Below are positions 24,701-33,249 of a stretch of 64,000 nucleotides of DNA, piece by piece. The number at the start of each line of letters is the position of its first letter. Positions within the stretch are counted from its first letter, which is position 1. The DNA comes from Candidatus Gastranaerophilales bacterium. Its GTDB lineage: Bacteria; Cyanobacteriota; Vampirovibrionia; Gastranaerophilales; Gastranaerophilaceae. The notes under the pieces are model-generated. The model was not told the origin of the DNA. It saw nothing but the letters and a program-made list of their open reading frames with translations, and searched no databases. The stretch lies in NCBI GenBank assembly GCA_944323135.1, contig CALURI010000011.1, forward strand, positions 1 through 64,000, written 5' to 3'. Position numbers and translations under genes: made by a program.

Positions 24701-26294
24701 TAGAAACCTGTCTTTCTTTAACTTTTGGATCTGTAACGACATCGGTAAGCAAAAATGAAAATTCGCTACCCTTATCTACTTTGCTGTCTACCCATATTTT
24801 TCCGTTATGAGCATCAATTATTTGACGGGAAAGATAAAGTCCCAAACCTGTACCGGTTGAACGTTTTCTTGCTGTTCCCTGAGAAAATCTTTTAAATAAA
24901 TTCGGAATATCAGCCTGCGGAATACCATTCCCGTTATCAGAAACAGAGAAAATAAAATCCCCGTTTTGGGCTTTTGCAAGAACCTTGATATCTCCGCCTT
25001 TATTTGTATAGTTTAGAGCATTTCCACATAGATTTGTAATAACACGTTTTATTTCGGCTCTATCCGCCCAAATATACAAATCATCAGGGATTTCATATTT
25101 TACAATAAAATTAAGCTCTTTTTTAGCAGCAAGCGGTTTTAATTCAGTATAACATTGTTCAACCAAATCTTTTATTGAAAAAGCAGTTTTGCAAAGAGTC
25201 AATTTCCCGCTTTCAAACCTGTAAACTTCCAATAATGCATTTACAAGCCCTAATAAATCCTCATTACTTTGCAGCATTGTTGATAAAAGAACTTTTTGCT
25301 TCTCATCCAATTCTCCTATTGCTCCTTCAAGGAAGAATTTTAATGTTTGAATTGCTGCAAGCAAAGGAGTTCTCATATCATGTGTAAGAGTTGCTATAAA
25401 GTCATCTCTTAACCTTTCAGCCTCTTTATGAGCACTTACATCTCTGATTACACCTACGAATTTATCAAATGAATTATCATCTGCAGAAATTGCGGCAAAA
25501 CTAATTTCAACCGGAATATGTAAACCGCTTAAAGAATTGATAACATAATAATCTCTCAAAAGAATTTCAGAATTTTCTTCACTTAATCCTAAAATTTCTC
25601 CTGATTTATTGTCTTTTGCAGAATTGAATTCTTTTACGCTGGAATAAGCAATTTCCTGGAATTTTTTCTTGCATAAAGTTTCAGCAGAAAGCCCAACCAT
25701 ATTTTCGCAAGCAGGATTTACCTGTTCAATGTTTCCGTCACCGTTAACGATAATAATACCATCCGCACAGTAATTAATAATCCCTTCAAGCTTTTTATTA
25801 GCTTCAACCAAATTTGCCGTTCTTTCTGCAACAATTTTCTCTAAATTAGTTGAATAATCTTCAAGTTTTGATTTTGCATCTTCTAATTCCGCAATTTTAT
25901 TTCGTAAATTTTCTAACAAATGACTTCTTTCAATACCGTTTTTTACATTTAAAATAAGATCGTCATTATCCCAAGGCTTTTCAATATATTTATACAAACC
26001 TATTTCATTAATAGCTCTAATTGCATTTTCCTTGTCAGCATAACCTGTTAAAAGAATCATACTTACTTCAGGGTGCAGTTTTTTAGCCTCACGCAAAAAT
26101 TCCAACCCGTTCATTTCAGGCATAATAAAATCCGAAATAACCAAATCAGGTTGATTTAATTTTAAAAAATCAACTGCCTCTTTCGGATTATTAAATAAAT
26201 GTATATCATCAAATCCCTCAACCTTAAACAAAGTTTTAAAAGCTGAGGTAACTATTTTTTCATCATCAACTACTACAATTTTACCGGTATTCAT
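24693..26294 (-). CDS. Hybrid sensor histidine kinase with N-terminal receiver domain
   Basis: 533 residues from the ATG at 26294. Order: receiver (IVVVDDEKIVTSAF, phospho-Asp in VISDFIMPEMNG), a coiled coil (about 125-165), PAS (IINYCADGIIIVNGDGNIEQ), HisKA (IATLTHDMRTPLL) and HATPase (NLCGNALNYTNKGG, VSDNGNGIP, GTGLGLYLSRQII). No membrane segment, so it senses a cytoplasmic signal or takes phosphate from another kinase. A promoter ends 9 nt before the ATG with no Shine-Dalgarno, suggesting leaderless translation. First gene of a three-gene operon with the NarL-type regulator. Confidence 0.92.
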   Translation of the reverse strand: MNTGKIVVVDDEKIVTSAFKTLFKVEGFDDIHLFNNPKEAVDFLKLNQPDLVISDFIMPEMNGLEFLREAKKLHPEVSMILLTGYADKENAIRAINEIGLYKYIEKPWDNDDLILNVKNGIERSHLLENLRNKIAELEDAKSKLEDYSTNLEKIVAERTANLVEANKKLEGIINYCADGIIIVNGDGNIEQVNPACENMVGLSAETLCKKKFQEIAYSSVKEFNSAKDNKSGEILGLSEENSEILLRDYYVINSLSGLHIPVEISFAAISADDNSFDKFVGVIRDVSAHKEAERLRDDFIATLTHDMRTPLLAAIQTLKFFLEGAIGELDEKQKVLLSTMLQSNEDLLGLVNALLEVYRFESGKLTLCKTAFSIKDLVEQCYTELKPLAAKKELNFIVKYEIPDDLYIWADRAEIKRVITNLCGNALNYTNKGGDIKVLAKAQNGDFIFSVSDNGNGIPQADIPNLFKRFSQGTARKRSTGTGLGLYLSRQIIDAHNGKIWVDSKVDKGSEFSFLLTDVVTDPKVKERQVSNG

Positions 26295-26303
26295 AATAAT
26301 TAT

Positions 26304-26332
26304 ATGATACGGCATTTTCAATTATAAGACAA
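26304..26332 (-). promoter_or_regulatory. Promoter of the two-component operon
   Basis: TTGTCT (26332-26327), 17-bp spacer, TATCAT (26309-26304) on the minus strand. The ATG follows 9 nt later, so the 5' leader would be 0-3 nt. Confidence 0.55.
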
Positions 26333-26358
26333 ATTCATTACAAAATTGCAATAATTAA

Positions 26359-26378
26359 GGGGGAAAAGATTTTCCCCC
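26359..26378. terminator. Hairpin after the ferritin gene
   Basis: GGGGGAAAA pairs with TTTTCCCCC around a GA centre. The minus-strand downstream sequence is AT-rich but without a long T-run. It lies between the ferritin stop and the promoter of the kinase operon and most likely terminates the former. Confidence 0.55.
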
Positions 26379-26387
26379 AATAATCTA

Positions 26388-26897
26388 TTATTTATATGAA
26401 TGTGCTTTATATTCACGCTTTGATAATTCCTTATCAAGATGAAATATTGAGGATTTATCTTCACCGAACATTTTTAATTTTGCTATCACAGCTCTAACAT
26501 TTGCTTCTTCTTCAACTTGTTCTGAGATATACCAATTTATAAAATGTCTTGTAGCAAGATCACACTCATCTTCACTCATTGATGCAACACAATTTATACT
26601 TTCTGTAACTGATTTTTCGTGCTCCAATATTTTTTCAAAAACCTGTAAAGGATTATCGAAAGACCTGTCAGGTGCATCTATTTTTCCAAGATTAACAGAG
26701 CCGTCGCGCTCTATTATATAGTCAAATAATATCATACCATGATCAATTTCTTCGCGAGCTTGAACTTTAGTCCAATTTGAAAAACCAAATAACCCGATTT
26801 CTTCAAAAAAAGCTGACATCGCAAGATATAAATAAGCTGAATAAAATTCTTTATTAATTTGTGCATTCAGTACACTTTGTACCTTTTCATTAATCAT
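26388..26897 (-). CDS. Ferritin (non-haem)
   Basis: Iron-storage protein of about 169 residues from the ATG at 26897 (MINEKVQSVLNAQINKEFYS). Ferroxidase-site residues are visible: Glu in EFYSAYLYL, EE/H in AREEIDHGMILF, Glu in EHEKSVTE and later Gln/Glu in ISEQVEEE, typical of FtnA-type 24-mer ferritins without haem methionine. A GGGAGG ribosome-binding site lies inside the end of the superoxide reductase gene, and the two reading frames overlap by 8 bp, so they are translationally coupled. Together they handle superoxide and iron. Confidence 0.94.
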   Translation of the reverse strand: MINEKVQSVLNAQINKEFYSAYLYLAMSAFFEEIGLFGFSNWTKVQAREEIDHGMILFDYIIERDGSVNLGKIDAPDRSFDNPLQVFEKILEHEKSVTESINCVASMSEDECDLATRHFINWYISEQVEEEANVRAVIAKLKMFGEDKSSIFHLDKELSKREYKAHSYK

Positions 26898-27282
26898 TTT
26901 TAGCCTCCCACAATCCGTGTAAATTACAAAATTCTCTTGCATTAGTTTTTCCTAATTTTTCTTGCAAAATCATTTTAGGTTCATCACCCGGATGTAAATA
27001 TTGTAATTGTGCTTGATTTCTGTCTTCGGAAATTGTTTCTATAAACATAATATAGTGTTCATCTGTCATAGGATGCAGAACTTCGCCCACACGAACTTCG
27101 TTGCAATTATCTTGATTCTTCACAAATATAGGAACATGTTTTTCCAACATTGCATCTTCATGTTTTTTTGCATCCAATTTTTTCATTGGCTGGCCGCAGC
27201 AAACAAGTTCCCCTCCACCGGACAAAATAATTTCTACAAGATTTCCGCAGATTTCGCATTTATATAAATCTAATCTTTCCAT
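26890..27282 (-). CDS. Superoxide reductase (desulfoferrodoxin, two-iron type)
   Basis: 130 residues from the ATG at 27282, preceded by AAAGGAG. The N-terminal desulforedoxin domain has four Cys (YKCEICGN, LVCCGQPM) for the Fe(SCys)4 site; the C-terminal neelaredoxin domain carries the catalytic Fe ligands His in EKHVPI, His in HPMTDEHY, and Cys-x-x-His in FCNLHGLW. It reduces superoxide to peroxide without producing O2, typical of anaerobes. It is co-transcribed with ferritin, a logical pairing for iron and oxygen protection. Confidence 0.95.
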   Translation of the reverse strand: MERLDLYKCEICGNLVEIILSGGGELVCCGQPMKKLDAKKHEDAMLEKHVPIFVKNQDNCNEVRVGEVLHPMTDEHYIMFIETISEDRNQAQLQYLHPGDEPKMILQEKLGKTNAREFCNLHGLWEAKND

Positions 27283-27412
27283 TATTTCTCCTTTCACTAT
27301 ATTATTAACTTGATTCAGATAAGTTTTACATTGACCGAACGGCTATAATATTTTTATTAATTTTTCTTAATAAAGTAGCAAAATTATTATTTTCGATGTT
27401 TAAAATAGAATT

Positions 27413-28210
27413 ATGAATGTGCAAAAGGTTTCTTTTAACTTTAACGGAATTTCAAAATGGGAAAGACCAGAATTAAATAATTCATTCCTCTATACTGCAG
27501 ATATGGCGAGAATGGAGTCAAAGCAAGATGCAAGAAGATTTAAAATAATGACCGGAATCTTAGCTCTTGGTGCTGTTTTAATTACTTTATTTAACCTTAA
27601 AGGTCCAAAAAAATTCCCAGAAAATATTGTTGAAATAACAAATTTACAAAAAGGTCTTAACAAAATAAAAGATTTTCCAAATACCGTAGACAGTTTAAAG
27701 AAAAATATTATATATCCGCTTCAATGTGCTATTAAAGGCGACAAAAGAATTACACTCAGCAAAAAATTTAAATCAGGGGTAATACTTACAGGGGTAAAAA
27801 GTGAAAAACTTGCAGAAATAAATAATGCATTAGCTGAACATACAAAAGAGCTTGGAATAACTACAATTGACATCCCGCACAATGTTACGAGAACAAATTC
27901 TTTTGGAAAAACTTTTACAAAAAAATTAAAAAGAAATCAGATAAATAAAATCGTGTATACAGAGCTTCAAAATGCTAAAACAAGATATAATGAAACAGGT
28001 GATTATACAATAATTAATTTAGGGAACATTGATGACCTTACAAATTTAGAAATTATAAAATCTCAAAAATCAAATTTAGAGGCAATGCTTGAAAATTTAA
28101 ATTCCAAATCTTTCCCTGGAGTCATTTGGACGGGGTGGACAAACAAGTCAAAATCACTTCCTTTATTTTTCAGTAATTTGCCAATATTAATAACCAAGGT
28201 TGTAGACTAA
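27413..28210 (+). CDS. Orphan protein, possibly a degenerate AAA-type ATPase
   Basis: 265 residues. The N-terminus MNVQKVSFNFNGISKWERPE has the F-N/T-G motif of other orphan proteins here; a membrane helix follows (about 46-61, ILALGAVLITLF). The rest (SGVILTGVKSEKLAEINNAL, YTIINLGNIDDL, FPGVIWTGWTNKS) has the order of strand-then-helix segments seen in AAA+ modules but no P-loop GxxxxGKT, so it would not bind ATP normally. That relation is weak. A TAAAAT box ends 6 nt before the ATG and no Shine-Dalgarno is present, so the message is probably leaderless. Function unknown. Confidence 0.6.
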   Translation: MNVQKVSFNFNGISKWERPELNNSFLYTADMARMESKQDARRFKIMTGILALGAVLITLFNLKGPKKFPENIVEITNLQKGLNKIKDFPNTVDSLKKNIIYPLQCAIKGDKRITLSKKFKSGVILTGVKSEKLAEINNALAEHTKELGITTIDIPHNVTRTNSFGKTFTKKLKRNQINKIVYTELQNAKTRYNETGDYTIINLGNIDDLTNLEIIKSQKSNLEAMLENLNSKSFPGVIWTGWTNKSKSLPLFFSNLPILITKVVD

Positions 28211-28238
28211 AAAAATTTTTATGATACTATATTTATAA

Positions 28239-28497
28239 CCGTGCTCCACGGGGAATTGCAATCCCTTGACCCGAAGTTTATGCGGGGTGCAGAGCCTGTT
28301 GTGAGGGTTCGGTATGTAATTTTGATAAATATAATATCGTTGACGTTTAAGGATATGGCGGCGTAAGCTGTCGAACCGTGTCAGGGTGGAAACACAGCAG
28401 CACTAAGACAATCCTTGCGGGTGTTGTATTCTTGAAAAGAGATAATATATTTAAAGATTTTATATACTTAATTCGATAGACAGTGGCACGGTTTTTT
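28239..28497 (+). ncRNA. ffs: Signal recognition particle RNA, large bacterial type
   Basis: About 255 nt. The apical conserved part GTCAGGGTGGAAACACAGCA (near 28380-28399) matches the SRP domain IV/Alu-type consensus. CCGTGC at the 5' end pairs with GCACGG near 28485-28491 to close the long helix, and GTGCAGAGCCTGTTGTGAGG lies in the Alu-like part. A TTGTAG-17-GATACT promoter-like pair precedes it, and a T6 run terminates it. The T-run overlaps the stop codon of the convergent glycosyltransferase gene. The RNA forms SRP with Ffh. Confidence 0.9.
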
Positions 28498-29449
28498 ATT
28501 TCAATTCTACATCTTTAATGTATCGTGGTCTTGCTTTTACTTCTCGGAAAACCTGACCAACATATTCTCCGATTAACCCAAGACAAAAAAGCTGTATCCC
28601 GCCGAATACACATAATAAAATTATTGCAGTCGCCCAACCGTTTGGAGAATTATGCCAAAATATTTTTTCTATAACAGTTTCTATTCCGACTACAAAGCCA
28701 AAAAATGCCATGAAAAAGCCAAGTACAGCAACAAATCTTAGCGGCACAACACTGTATGAAGTAATTCCATTTAATGCCAGTGTCATTAAAGACATAAAAT
28801 TAAATTTTGATTTTCCTGCAAATCGTGGCTTAACACCAAAATTTACATAAACCGTTTTTAAACCTAATTCATTAAAAAAGCCTCTTAAGAAAAGATATTT
28901 TTCTGGATACAATTCCATAATATCAAGAACTCGTTTGCTTACAAGCCTATAGTCAGAGTGATTAGGCGGGATTTTTGCGCCTAAAATATTCATTGTTTTA
29001 TAAAACATAAGAGCCGTGACCTTTTTAAAAAATGAATCAGTTTTTCTGTTATTCCTTATCCCGCTGACAATATCTGCACCTTTTAAATATTCATCAACAA
29101 ATTTTTCAATGACATTTTCATCTTGCTGCAAATCAGCATCAATAGAAACAGTACAATCACAGCCAATATTTCTGACACCTTCAAGACCGGCTATTAAAGC
29201 TTTTTGATTTCCAAAATTTCTAACAAACTTTAAAGCCTTAATCCTTTTATTTTCCTTATGCAACTCTTCAATTATTTTCCAAGTATTATCAACAGATCCG
29301 TCATCAACCAAATATATAAAACTGTCATTTTTTATTTTATTTTTATCTATCAAAGAATCCAAGAGATCTAAAAGGATATGACAAGTATGTTGAATACAAA
29401 GCTCCTCATTATAGCAGGGAACAATAATTGCTAATGTAGGTTTATCCAT
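28496..29449 (-). CDS. Glycosyltransferase family 2 with C-terminal membrane segments (GtrB/ArnC-like)
   Basis: 317 residues. GT-A catalytic domain: IIVPCYNEELCI, LVDDGSVDNTW, SIDADLQQDE (DxD-type metal site) and the DYRLVSKR motif characteristic of the DPM1/GtrB/ArnC group. Two membrane helices occur at the C-terminus (about 230-255 and 268-293). Such enzymes transfer a sugar from a nucleotide sugar to polyprenyl phosphate at the inner membrane face. The ChbG-type deacetylase divergent from it may act on the same or a related sugar (inference). Confidence 0.92.
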   Translation of the reverse strand: MDKPTLAIIVPCYNEELCIQHTCHILLDLLDSLIDKNKIKNDSFIYLVDDGSVDNTWKIIEELHKENKRIKALKFVRNFGNQKALIAGLEGVRNIGCDCTVSIDADLQQDENVIEKFVDEYLKGADIVSGIRNNRKTDSFFKKVTALMFYKTMNILGAKIPPNHSDYRLVSKRVLDIMELYPEKYLFLRGFFNELGLKTVYVNFGVKPRFAGKSKFNFMSLMTLALNGITSYSVVPLRFVAVLGFFMAFFGFVVGIETVIEKIFWHNSPNGWATAIILLCVFGGIQLFCLGLIGEYVGQVFREVKARPRYIKDVELK

Positions 29450-29530
29450 AATACCTCTCTCTCAGAATTTGCAAAAAAGTACGATTTTATACTATAATAT
29501 ATATAATATTAAAGCAAGGATTTTTTATAT

Positions 29531-30388
29531 ATGGTTAACAAAAAATTTATATTAAATGCAGATGATTTTGGCATGTCAAAAGCTTTTAACAGAGCTGTTT
29601 TAGACGGATATCACAATGGTTTTTTAACAAGTGCAAGCCTTTGTGCAAACGGCAAAGCATTTAATGCTGCCGTTAATGAAATAATTCCGGAATGTCCAAA
29701 TCTTGGAATAGGAATTCATTTGAATATAATAGAAGGGCGTTCCCTGACAAAAGCTCCAATGCTGGTTAATAAAAGAGGAAAATTTAATAACGGATTCTTA
29801 CAAATTCTTTTAAAATCAAATAATCAAGAATTCCTTAACCAAGTTGAATTTGAATTTAGAACTCAAATTGAAACTGTTATGAACTATACAAAAGTTGATC
29901 ATATAGATTCTCACGTACATACACACGCTATACCAAATTTATTTAAGCTTACGGCAAAACTCGCAAAAGAATATAATATACCATATATAAGAACTCAGCA
30001 TGAAGAAATGTATTTTGTACCGAGTTTAAAAAAACATCTTAATTTAAAATATCCACCAAATATTTTAAAAATTCTTCTTTTAAATTATTTTACATCTATA
30101 AATAAGCCAATAGCAAATGAATACGGGTTAAAAACAAATGATTACATTATAGGTGTAGGGTATACAGGACTTATGGATAATATGACAATTGAATACGGTT
30201 TGAAAGCATTAGAAGAAGATTGCGTAGCAGAAGCCCTTATCCACCCGTGCCACTATGCAACATCAAATAAAAATCAACATTATACAGAATTTTTGATTAC
30301 TCAAAATAAATCTTTAAAAGACAAAATTTCAAGACTTGGATTTGAGATTACAAACTACAGAAAAGAACTGAATTTATCACAGAAATAA
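29531..30388 (+). CDS. ChbG/HpnK (YdjC) family carbohydrate deacetylase
   Basis: 285 residues. NADDFGMSKAFNRAVLDGY is the metal-binding Asp-Asp opening, with later His residues in GIGIHLNIIEGRSL and DHIDSHVHTHAIPNLF, and a further His in LIHPCHYA. Family members deacetylate N-acetylated disaccharides or glycolipid intermediates. AAGGA lies upstream of the ATG within an AT-rich spacer. Neighbouring GT2 points to a surface-glycan role rather than chitobiose use; substrate not determined. Confidence 0.9.
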   Translation: MVNKKFILNADDFGMSKAFNRAVLDGYHNGFLTSASLCANGKAFNAAVNEIIPECPNLGIGIHLNIIEGRSLTKAPMLVNKRGKFNNGFLQILLKSNNQEFLNQVEFEFRTQIETVMNYTKVDHIDSHVHTHAIPNLFKLTAKLAKEYNIPYIRTQHEEMYFVPSLKKHLNLKYPPNILKILLLNYFTSINKPIANEYGLKTNDYIIGVGYTGLMDNMTIEYGLKALEEDCVAEALIHPCHYATSNKNQHYTEFLITQNKSLKDKISRLGFEITNYRKELNLSQK

Positions 30389-30426
30389 AAACAAAAGTAA
30401 TAATATATTGCGGGATATAAAAAAAT

Positions 30427-32211
30427 ATGCGATATAATAAAATTTTTACAATATTATTTATACTATGCATATTTGCAACTTTTACAACATTTGAAATCTG
30501 CAGAAAATCTGATAAGGCAGTTTTAAATATTATAACCCCTAATACTGTTGAAATTGATTTGAATGGAAACAATGTATACGATAGCGGTGAAACTATATGT
30601 ATACCAAATGTAAAAACATTTACGTCTAATTTAACAATTAATCAAACTAATTTAGCTAAAAATTTAAATCTTACAAATGAAGATGCAATAAAACTTGGTT
30701 ACATAACAGACAATTTTGCAGACAGTATTCTATCAGACAAACGTGTTAAACTAAAATTTACAAAAGCAGAAAATCAAGACTGCAAATTCGCTGACATAAT
30801 TATTGAAAATCAATCATACCGGAATAAACTTTTGAATTCAGGACTTGGCTTCACTGGTAACAAACCTTACAATCAGACAAATTACCAAAAACAACTTGCA
30901 AAAGCCAAAAAATATAAACTTGTTATTTTAAATCACAAAAGTAACAAATACCATACGCTAAATTGTAAATACGGCTTGATAGCCCATGATGCAATTGTAA
31001 TTCCTGCAAAACAAATTCCTGATAATGCAAAGCCATGCAAATTTTGCCATATTATACAAGATAAAAAGTACAAAAAATATAACAATAATAAAAATAATTA
31101 TAAAACTTTTATACAACCATACCCTCAAGCAATTTCAAATGGCAGCCTAAAAATGTATTTAAGCGATTTAACAATTAAATTAAAGCCTGACAACAAATGT
31201 TCTTCACTTGCTTGTCAGGAAATACTAACACAAATCAATAACAGTAAAAATACAATTGATATTGCGCTTTACGGCTGGGACAAAACCCCAGAAATAAAAG
31301 AGGCTCTTATAAGAGCAAAAACCAGAGGAGTAAAAATAAGACTTGTATATGACACAAGTGAAAAAGTTTATTATAAAGATATACAGGAAATAATTTCACT
31401 TGCTGATGAATCATCAACTGATACTCCAAAAATTTTAATGCACAATAAATTCATAATATTTGATAATCAAAAAGTCATCACAGGCTCTATGAACTTTTCA
31501 AATACAGGATTTTCAGGATTTAACACTAACTGCATAATATTTGTAAATTCTCAAGATGTTGCCAAGATATATGAAGAAGAATTTAACCAAATGCTTTCGG
31601 GCAAATTTCACAATGCAAAAACACAAGTAAACCATAAAACAATTATTCTTAATAAAACAAAAATCACACCGCTATTTTCGCCAAAAGACAAAATTATAAC
31701 CAATAATATTATACCGCTTGTAAATAATTCTAAAAAATATATTTATATGCCAAGCTTTTTGATAACACATGACGAACTTGCTTCAGCATTAATAAATGCA
31801 AAGAAAAGAGGCGTAGACGTAAAACTTATAATAGATGCCACAAACACATACGCATCAAGAAGTAAAGTAAAATTCTTAAGAGACTCTGGAATTCCGGTAA
31901 AAATAGAAAATTACGCTGGCAAAGTTCATTCAAAAAGCATGATAATTGATGATAGATATATAATTGCAGGTTCAATGAATTTTTCCAAAAGCGGTGAAAA
32001 TAAAAATGATGAAAATGTACTAATCATTGAAGATGAAAGATTAGCAAGACACTATAAAGGATTTTTCGAATATTTATGGCAAAAAATACCTGATAAATAT
32101 TTAAAACAAGGCGTGAGAGCAGAAGGGAAATATTCCATCGGCTCATGCTCTGACGGAATTGATAACAATTTTGACGGAAAAATTGATAAAGATGATGAAG
32201 GCTGCAAATAA
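30427..32211 (+). CDS. Phospholipase D-like protein with SNase-like N-terminus and Ca-binding-type loops
   Basis: 594 residues. An N-terminal hydrophobic helix (ILFILCIFATFTTFEIC) suggests export. Two HKD active-site motifs, MHNKFIIFDNQ (about 338-348) and VHSKSMIIDDR (about 500-510), each with trailing GSMNFS, make a complete PLD superfamily site; substrates may be nucleic acid or phospholipid. Residues about 40-180 resemble a degenerate staphylococcal-nuclease-type region and contain a CKFCH motif. A dockerin-like loop DLNGNNVYDSGE lies near the start, and the C-terminus has a thrombospondin-type DGIDNNFDGKIDKDDEGC loop bounded by cysteines. It is likely extracellular. Confidence 0.82.
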   Translation: MRYNKIFTILFILCIFATFTTFEICRKSDKAVLNIITPNTVEIDLNGNNVYDSGETICIPNVKTFTSNLTINQTNLAKNLNLTNEDAIKLGYITDNFADSILSDKRVKLKFTKAENQDCKFADIIIENQSYRNKLLNSGLGFTGNKPYNQTNYQKQLAKAKKYKLVILNHKSNKYHTLNCKYGLIAHDAIVIPAKQIPDNAKPCKFCHIIQDKKYKKYNNNKNNYKTFIQPYPQAISNGSLKMYLSDLTIKLKPDNKCSSLACQEILTQINNSKNTIDIALYGWDKTPEIKEALIRAKTRGVKIRLVYDTSEKVYYKDIQEIISLADESSTDTPKILMHNKFIIFDNQKVITGSMNFSNTGFSGFNTNCIIFVNSQDVAKIYEEEFNQMLSGKFHNAKTQVNHKTIILNKTKITPLFSPKDKIITNNIIPLVNNSKKYIYMPSFLITHDELASALINAKKRGVDVKLIIDATNTYASRSKVKFLRDSGIPVKIENYAGKVHSKSMIIDDRYIIAGSMNFSKSGENKNDENVLIIEDERLARHYKGFFEYLWQKIPDKYLKQGVRAEGKYSIGSCSDGIDNNFDGKIDKDDEGCK

Positions 32212-32215
32212 TCAA

Positions 32216-32890
32216 TTACCAAGGATAATCTTTTGCGATTTTCCATCCATCAACTTGAATCAACATAGTACAAGCATGACGGGCCGATTTACTCCCATTT
32301 AAAGGATTTTTACACTCATTTAGCAACTGTGCTCTTGTTTTATTAAGTTGAGAAGAAGTTGACGAAATAAAGTTTCCATTAACTAATGAGAACAAAAAAG
32401 TATTTTTTCCATCATAATTTTCTAATTCACAATATGTATATTTAACACAATAAAAAAAATGCATAGTGTTTTCCGAAGTAACATAAGCTACAAAACCAGA
32501 ACCATCATTAAACTTTGAATCAAAATAAGAACTGTAATTATTTGCAGTCTCTTGCTGAATATATTTACCTATGGTTGAATCAAACCATCTTTTTGTATTT
32601 TCACCATTTCTAACAACACTATTATCAAAAACAAAATTTCCGGGAATAATACCTTCATCGTTTTCCCACATCGTAACAGCCTGCATCATTACAGTATAAA
32701 ATTTTTCTAATCGAGTAGCAGCTACTTGTTTTTGATAATTTGCAATTAATGAAGGCATAGTCATTGCTGCAACAACACCTATAATACCAAGTGTTATCAA
32801 CACTTCAGCTAAGGTAAATCCAAATTTGCTCTCTTGTTTAAAAAATAACTTTATAATTAATGATTTTATACCTAAATTAGCTCCCCGCAT
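32216..32890 (-). CDS. Type IV pilin-like (pseudopilin) protein
   Basis: 224 residues. An unusually long basic leader (MRGANLGIKSLIIKLFFKQE) precedes FG|FTLAEVLITLGIIGVV, so cleavage is expected before Phe. The helix is followed by LIANYQKQVAATRLEKFYTV. The C-terminus has the paired Cys and DGWKIAKDYPW of this local family. It is divergent from an XRE regulator at 32953. Its stop is 4 bp beyond the convergent PLD-like gene. It may be a minor pilin or pseudopilin of a machine encoded elsewhere. Confidence 0.87.
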   Translation of the reverse strand: MRGANLGIKSLIIKLFFKQESKFGFTLAEVLITLGIIGVVAAMTMPSLIANYQKQVAATRLEKFYTVMMQAVTMWENDEGIIPGNFVFDNSVVRNGENTKRWFDSTIGKYIQQETANNYSSYFDSKFNDGSGFVAYVTSENTMHFFYCVKYTYCELENYDGKNTFLFSLVNGNFISSTSSQLNKTRAQLLNECKNPLNGSKSARHACTMLIQVDGWKIAKDYPW

Positions 32891-32901
32891 AAATATTCTC
32901 C

Positions 32902-32921
32902 ATATTACTAATTAGTCATAT
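32902..32921. promoter_or_regulatory. Near-palindromic candidate operator, pilin-like/XRE intergenic region
   Basis: The central ACTAATTAGT (32907-32916) is a perfect 10-bp palindrome, flanked by ATATT and CATAT to give a 20-bp near-palindrome with one mismatched base pair. It lies in the 62-bp gap between the two divergent starts. Confidence 0.45.
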
Positions 32922-32952
32922 CTTATTAATATTATAACATATTATTAGATTT

Positions 32953-33243
32953 ATGCAACCAAAACGCACCAAAAATATTAGTAGAGAAAAAAAAGAAATC
33001 CTATTAAATACAATCGGAAAAATCATACACGAAAAAAGAAAGAAATCAGGGAAGGGCATTTTACTTCATTCTTATGAGTATGACCTATCAAGCAGTTCAC
33101 TTTCACTTATAGAAAAGGGAAAAAGAGATCCTCAAATAACAACATTATGGAAAATTGTGAATTCCCTTGATATGGATTTTCAAGACTTCATTGCATTATT
33201 AGTTCAAAACCTTCCAAAAGATTTTAAAATGACTGATGATTAG
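32953..33243 (+). CDS. XRE-family helix-turn-helix regulator
   Basis: 96 residues. A basic start (MQPKRTKNISREKKEILLN) leads into an HTH_3 domain: IGKIIHEKRKKSGKGILLHS, the Ser-rich recognition helix YDLSSSSLSLIEKGKRDP and TTLWKIVNSLDMDFQDFIAL. No effector domain. A TATTAT box ends 7 nt before the ATG with no Shine-Dalgarno. The pairing with the pilin-like gene is the clearest of the three such pairs. Confidence 0.88.
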   Translation: MQPKRTKNISREKKEILLNTIGKIIHEKRKKSGKGILLHSYEYDLSSSSLSLIEKGKRDPQITTLWKIVNSLDMDFQDFIALLVQNLPKDFKMTDD

Positions 33244-33249
33244 AAATTT

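Noticed and set aside
30348-30572. Minus-strand frame between the deacetylase and the PLD-like gene
   Set aside because: It overlaps both plus-strand genes and has no ribosome-binding site or protein-like character.
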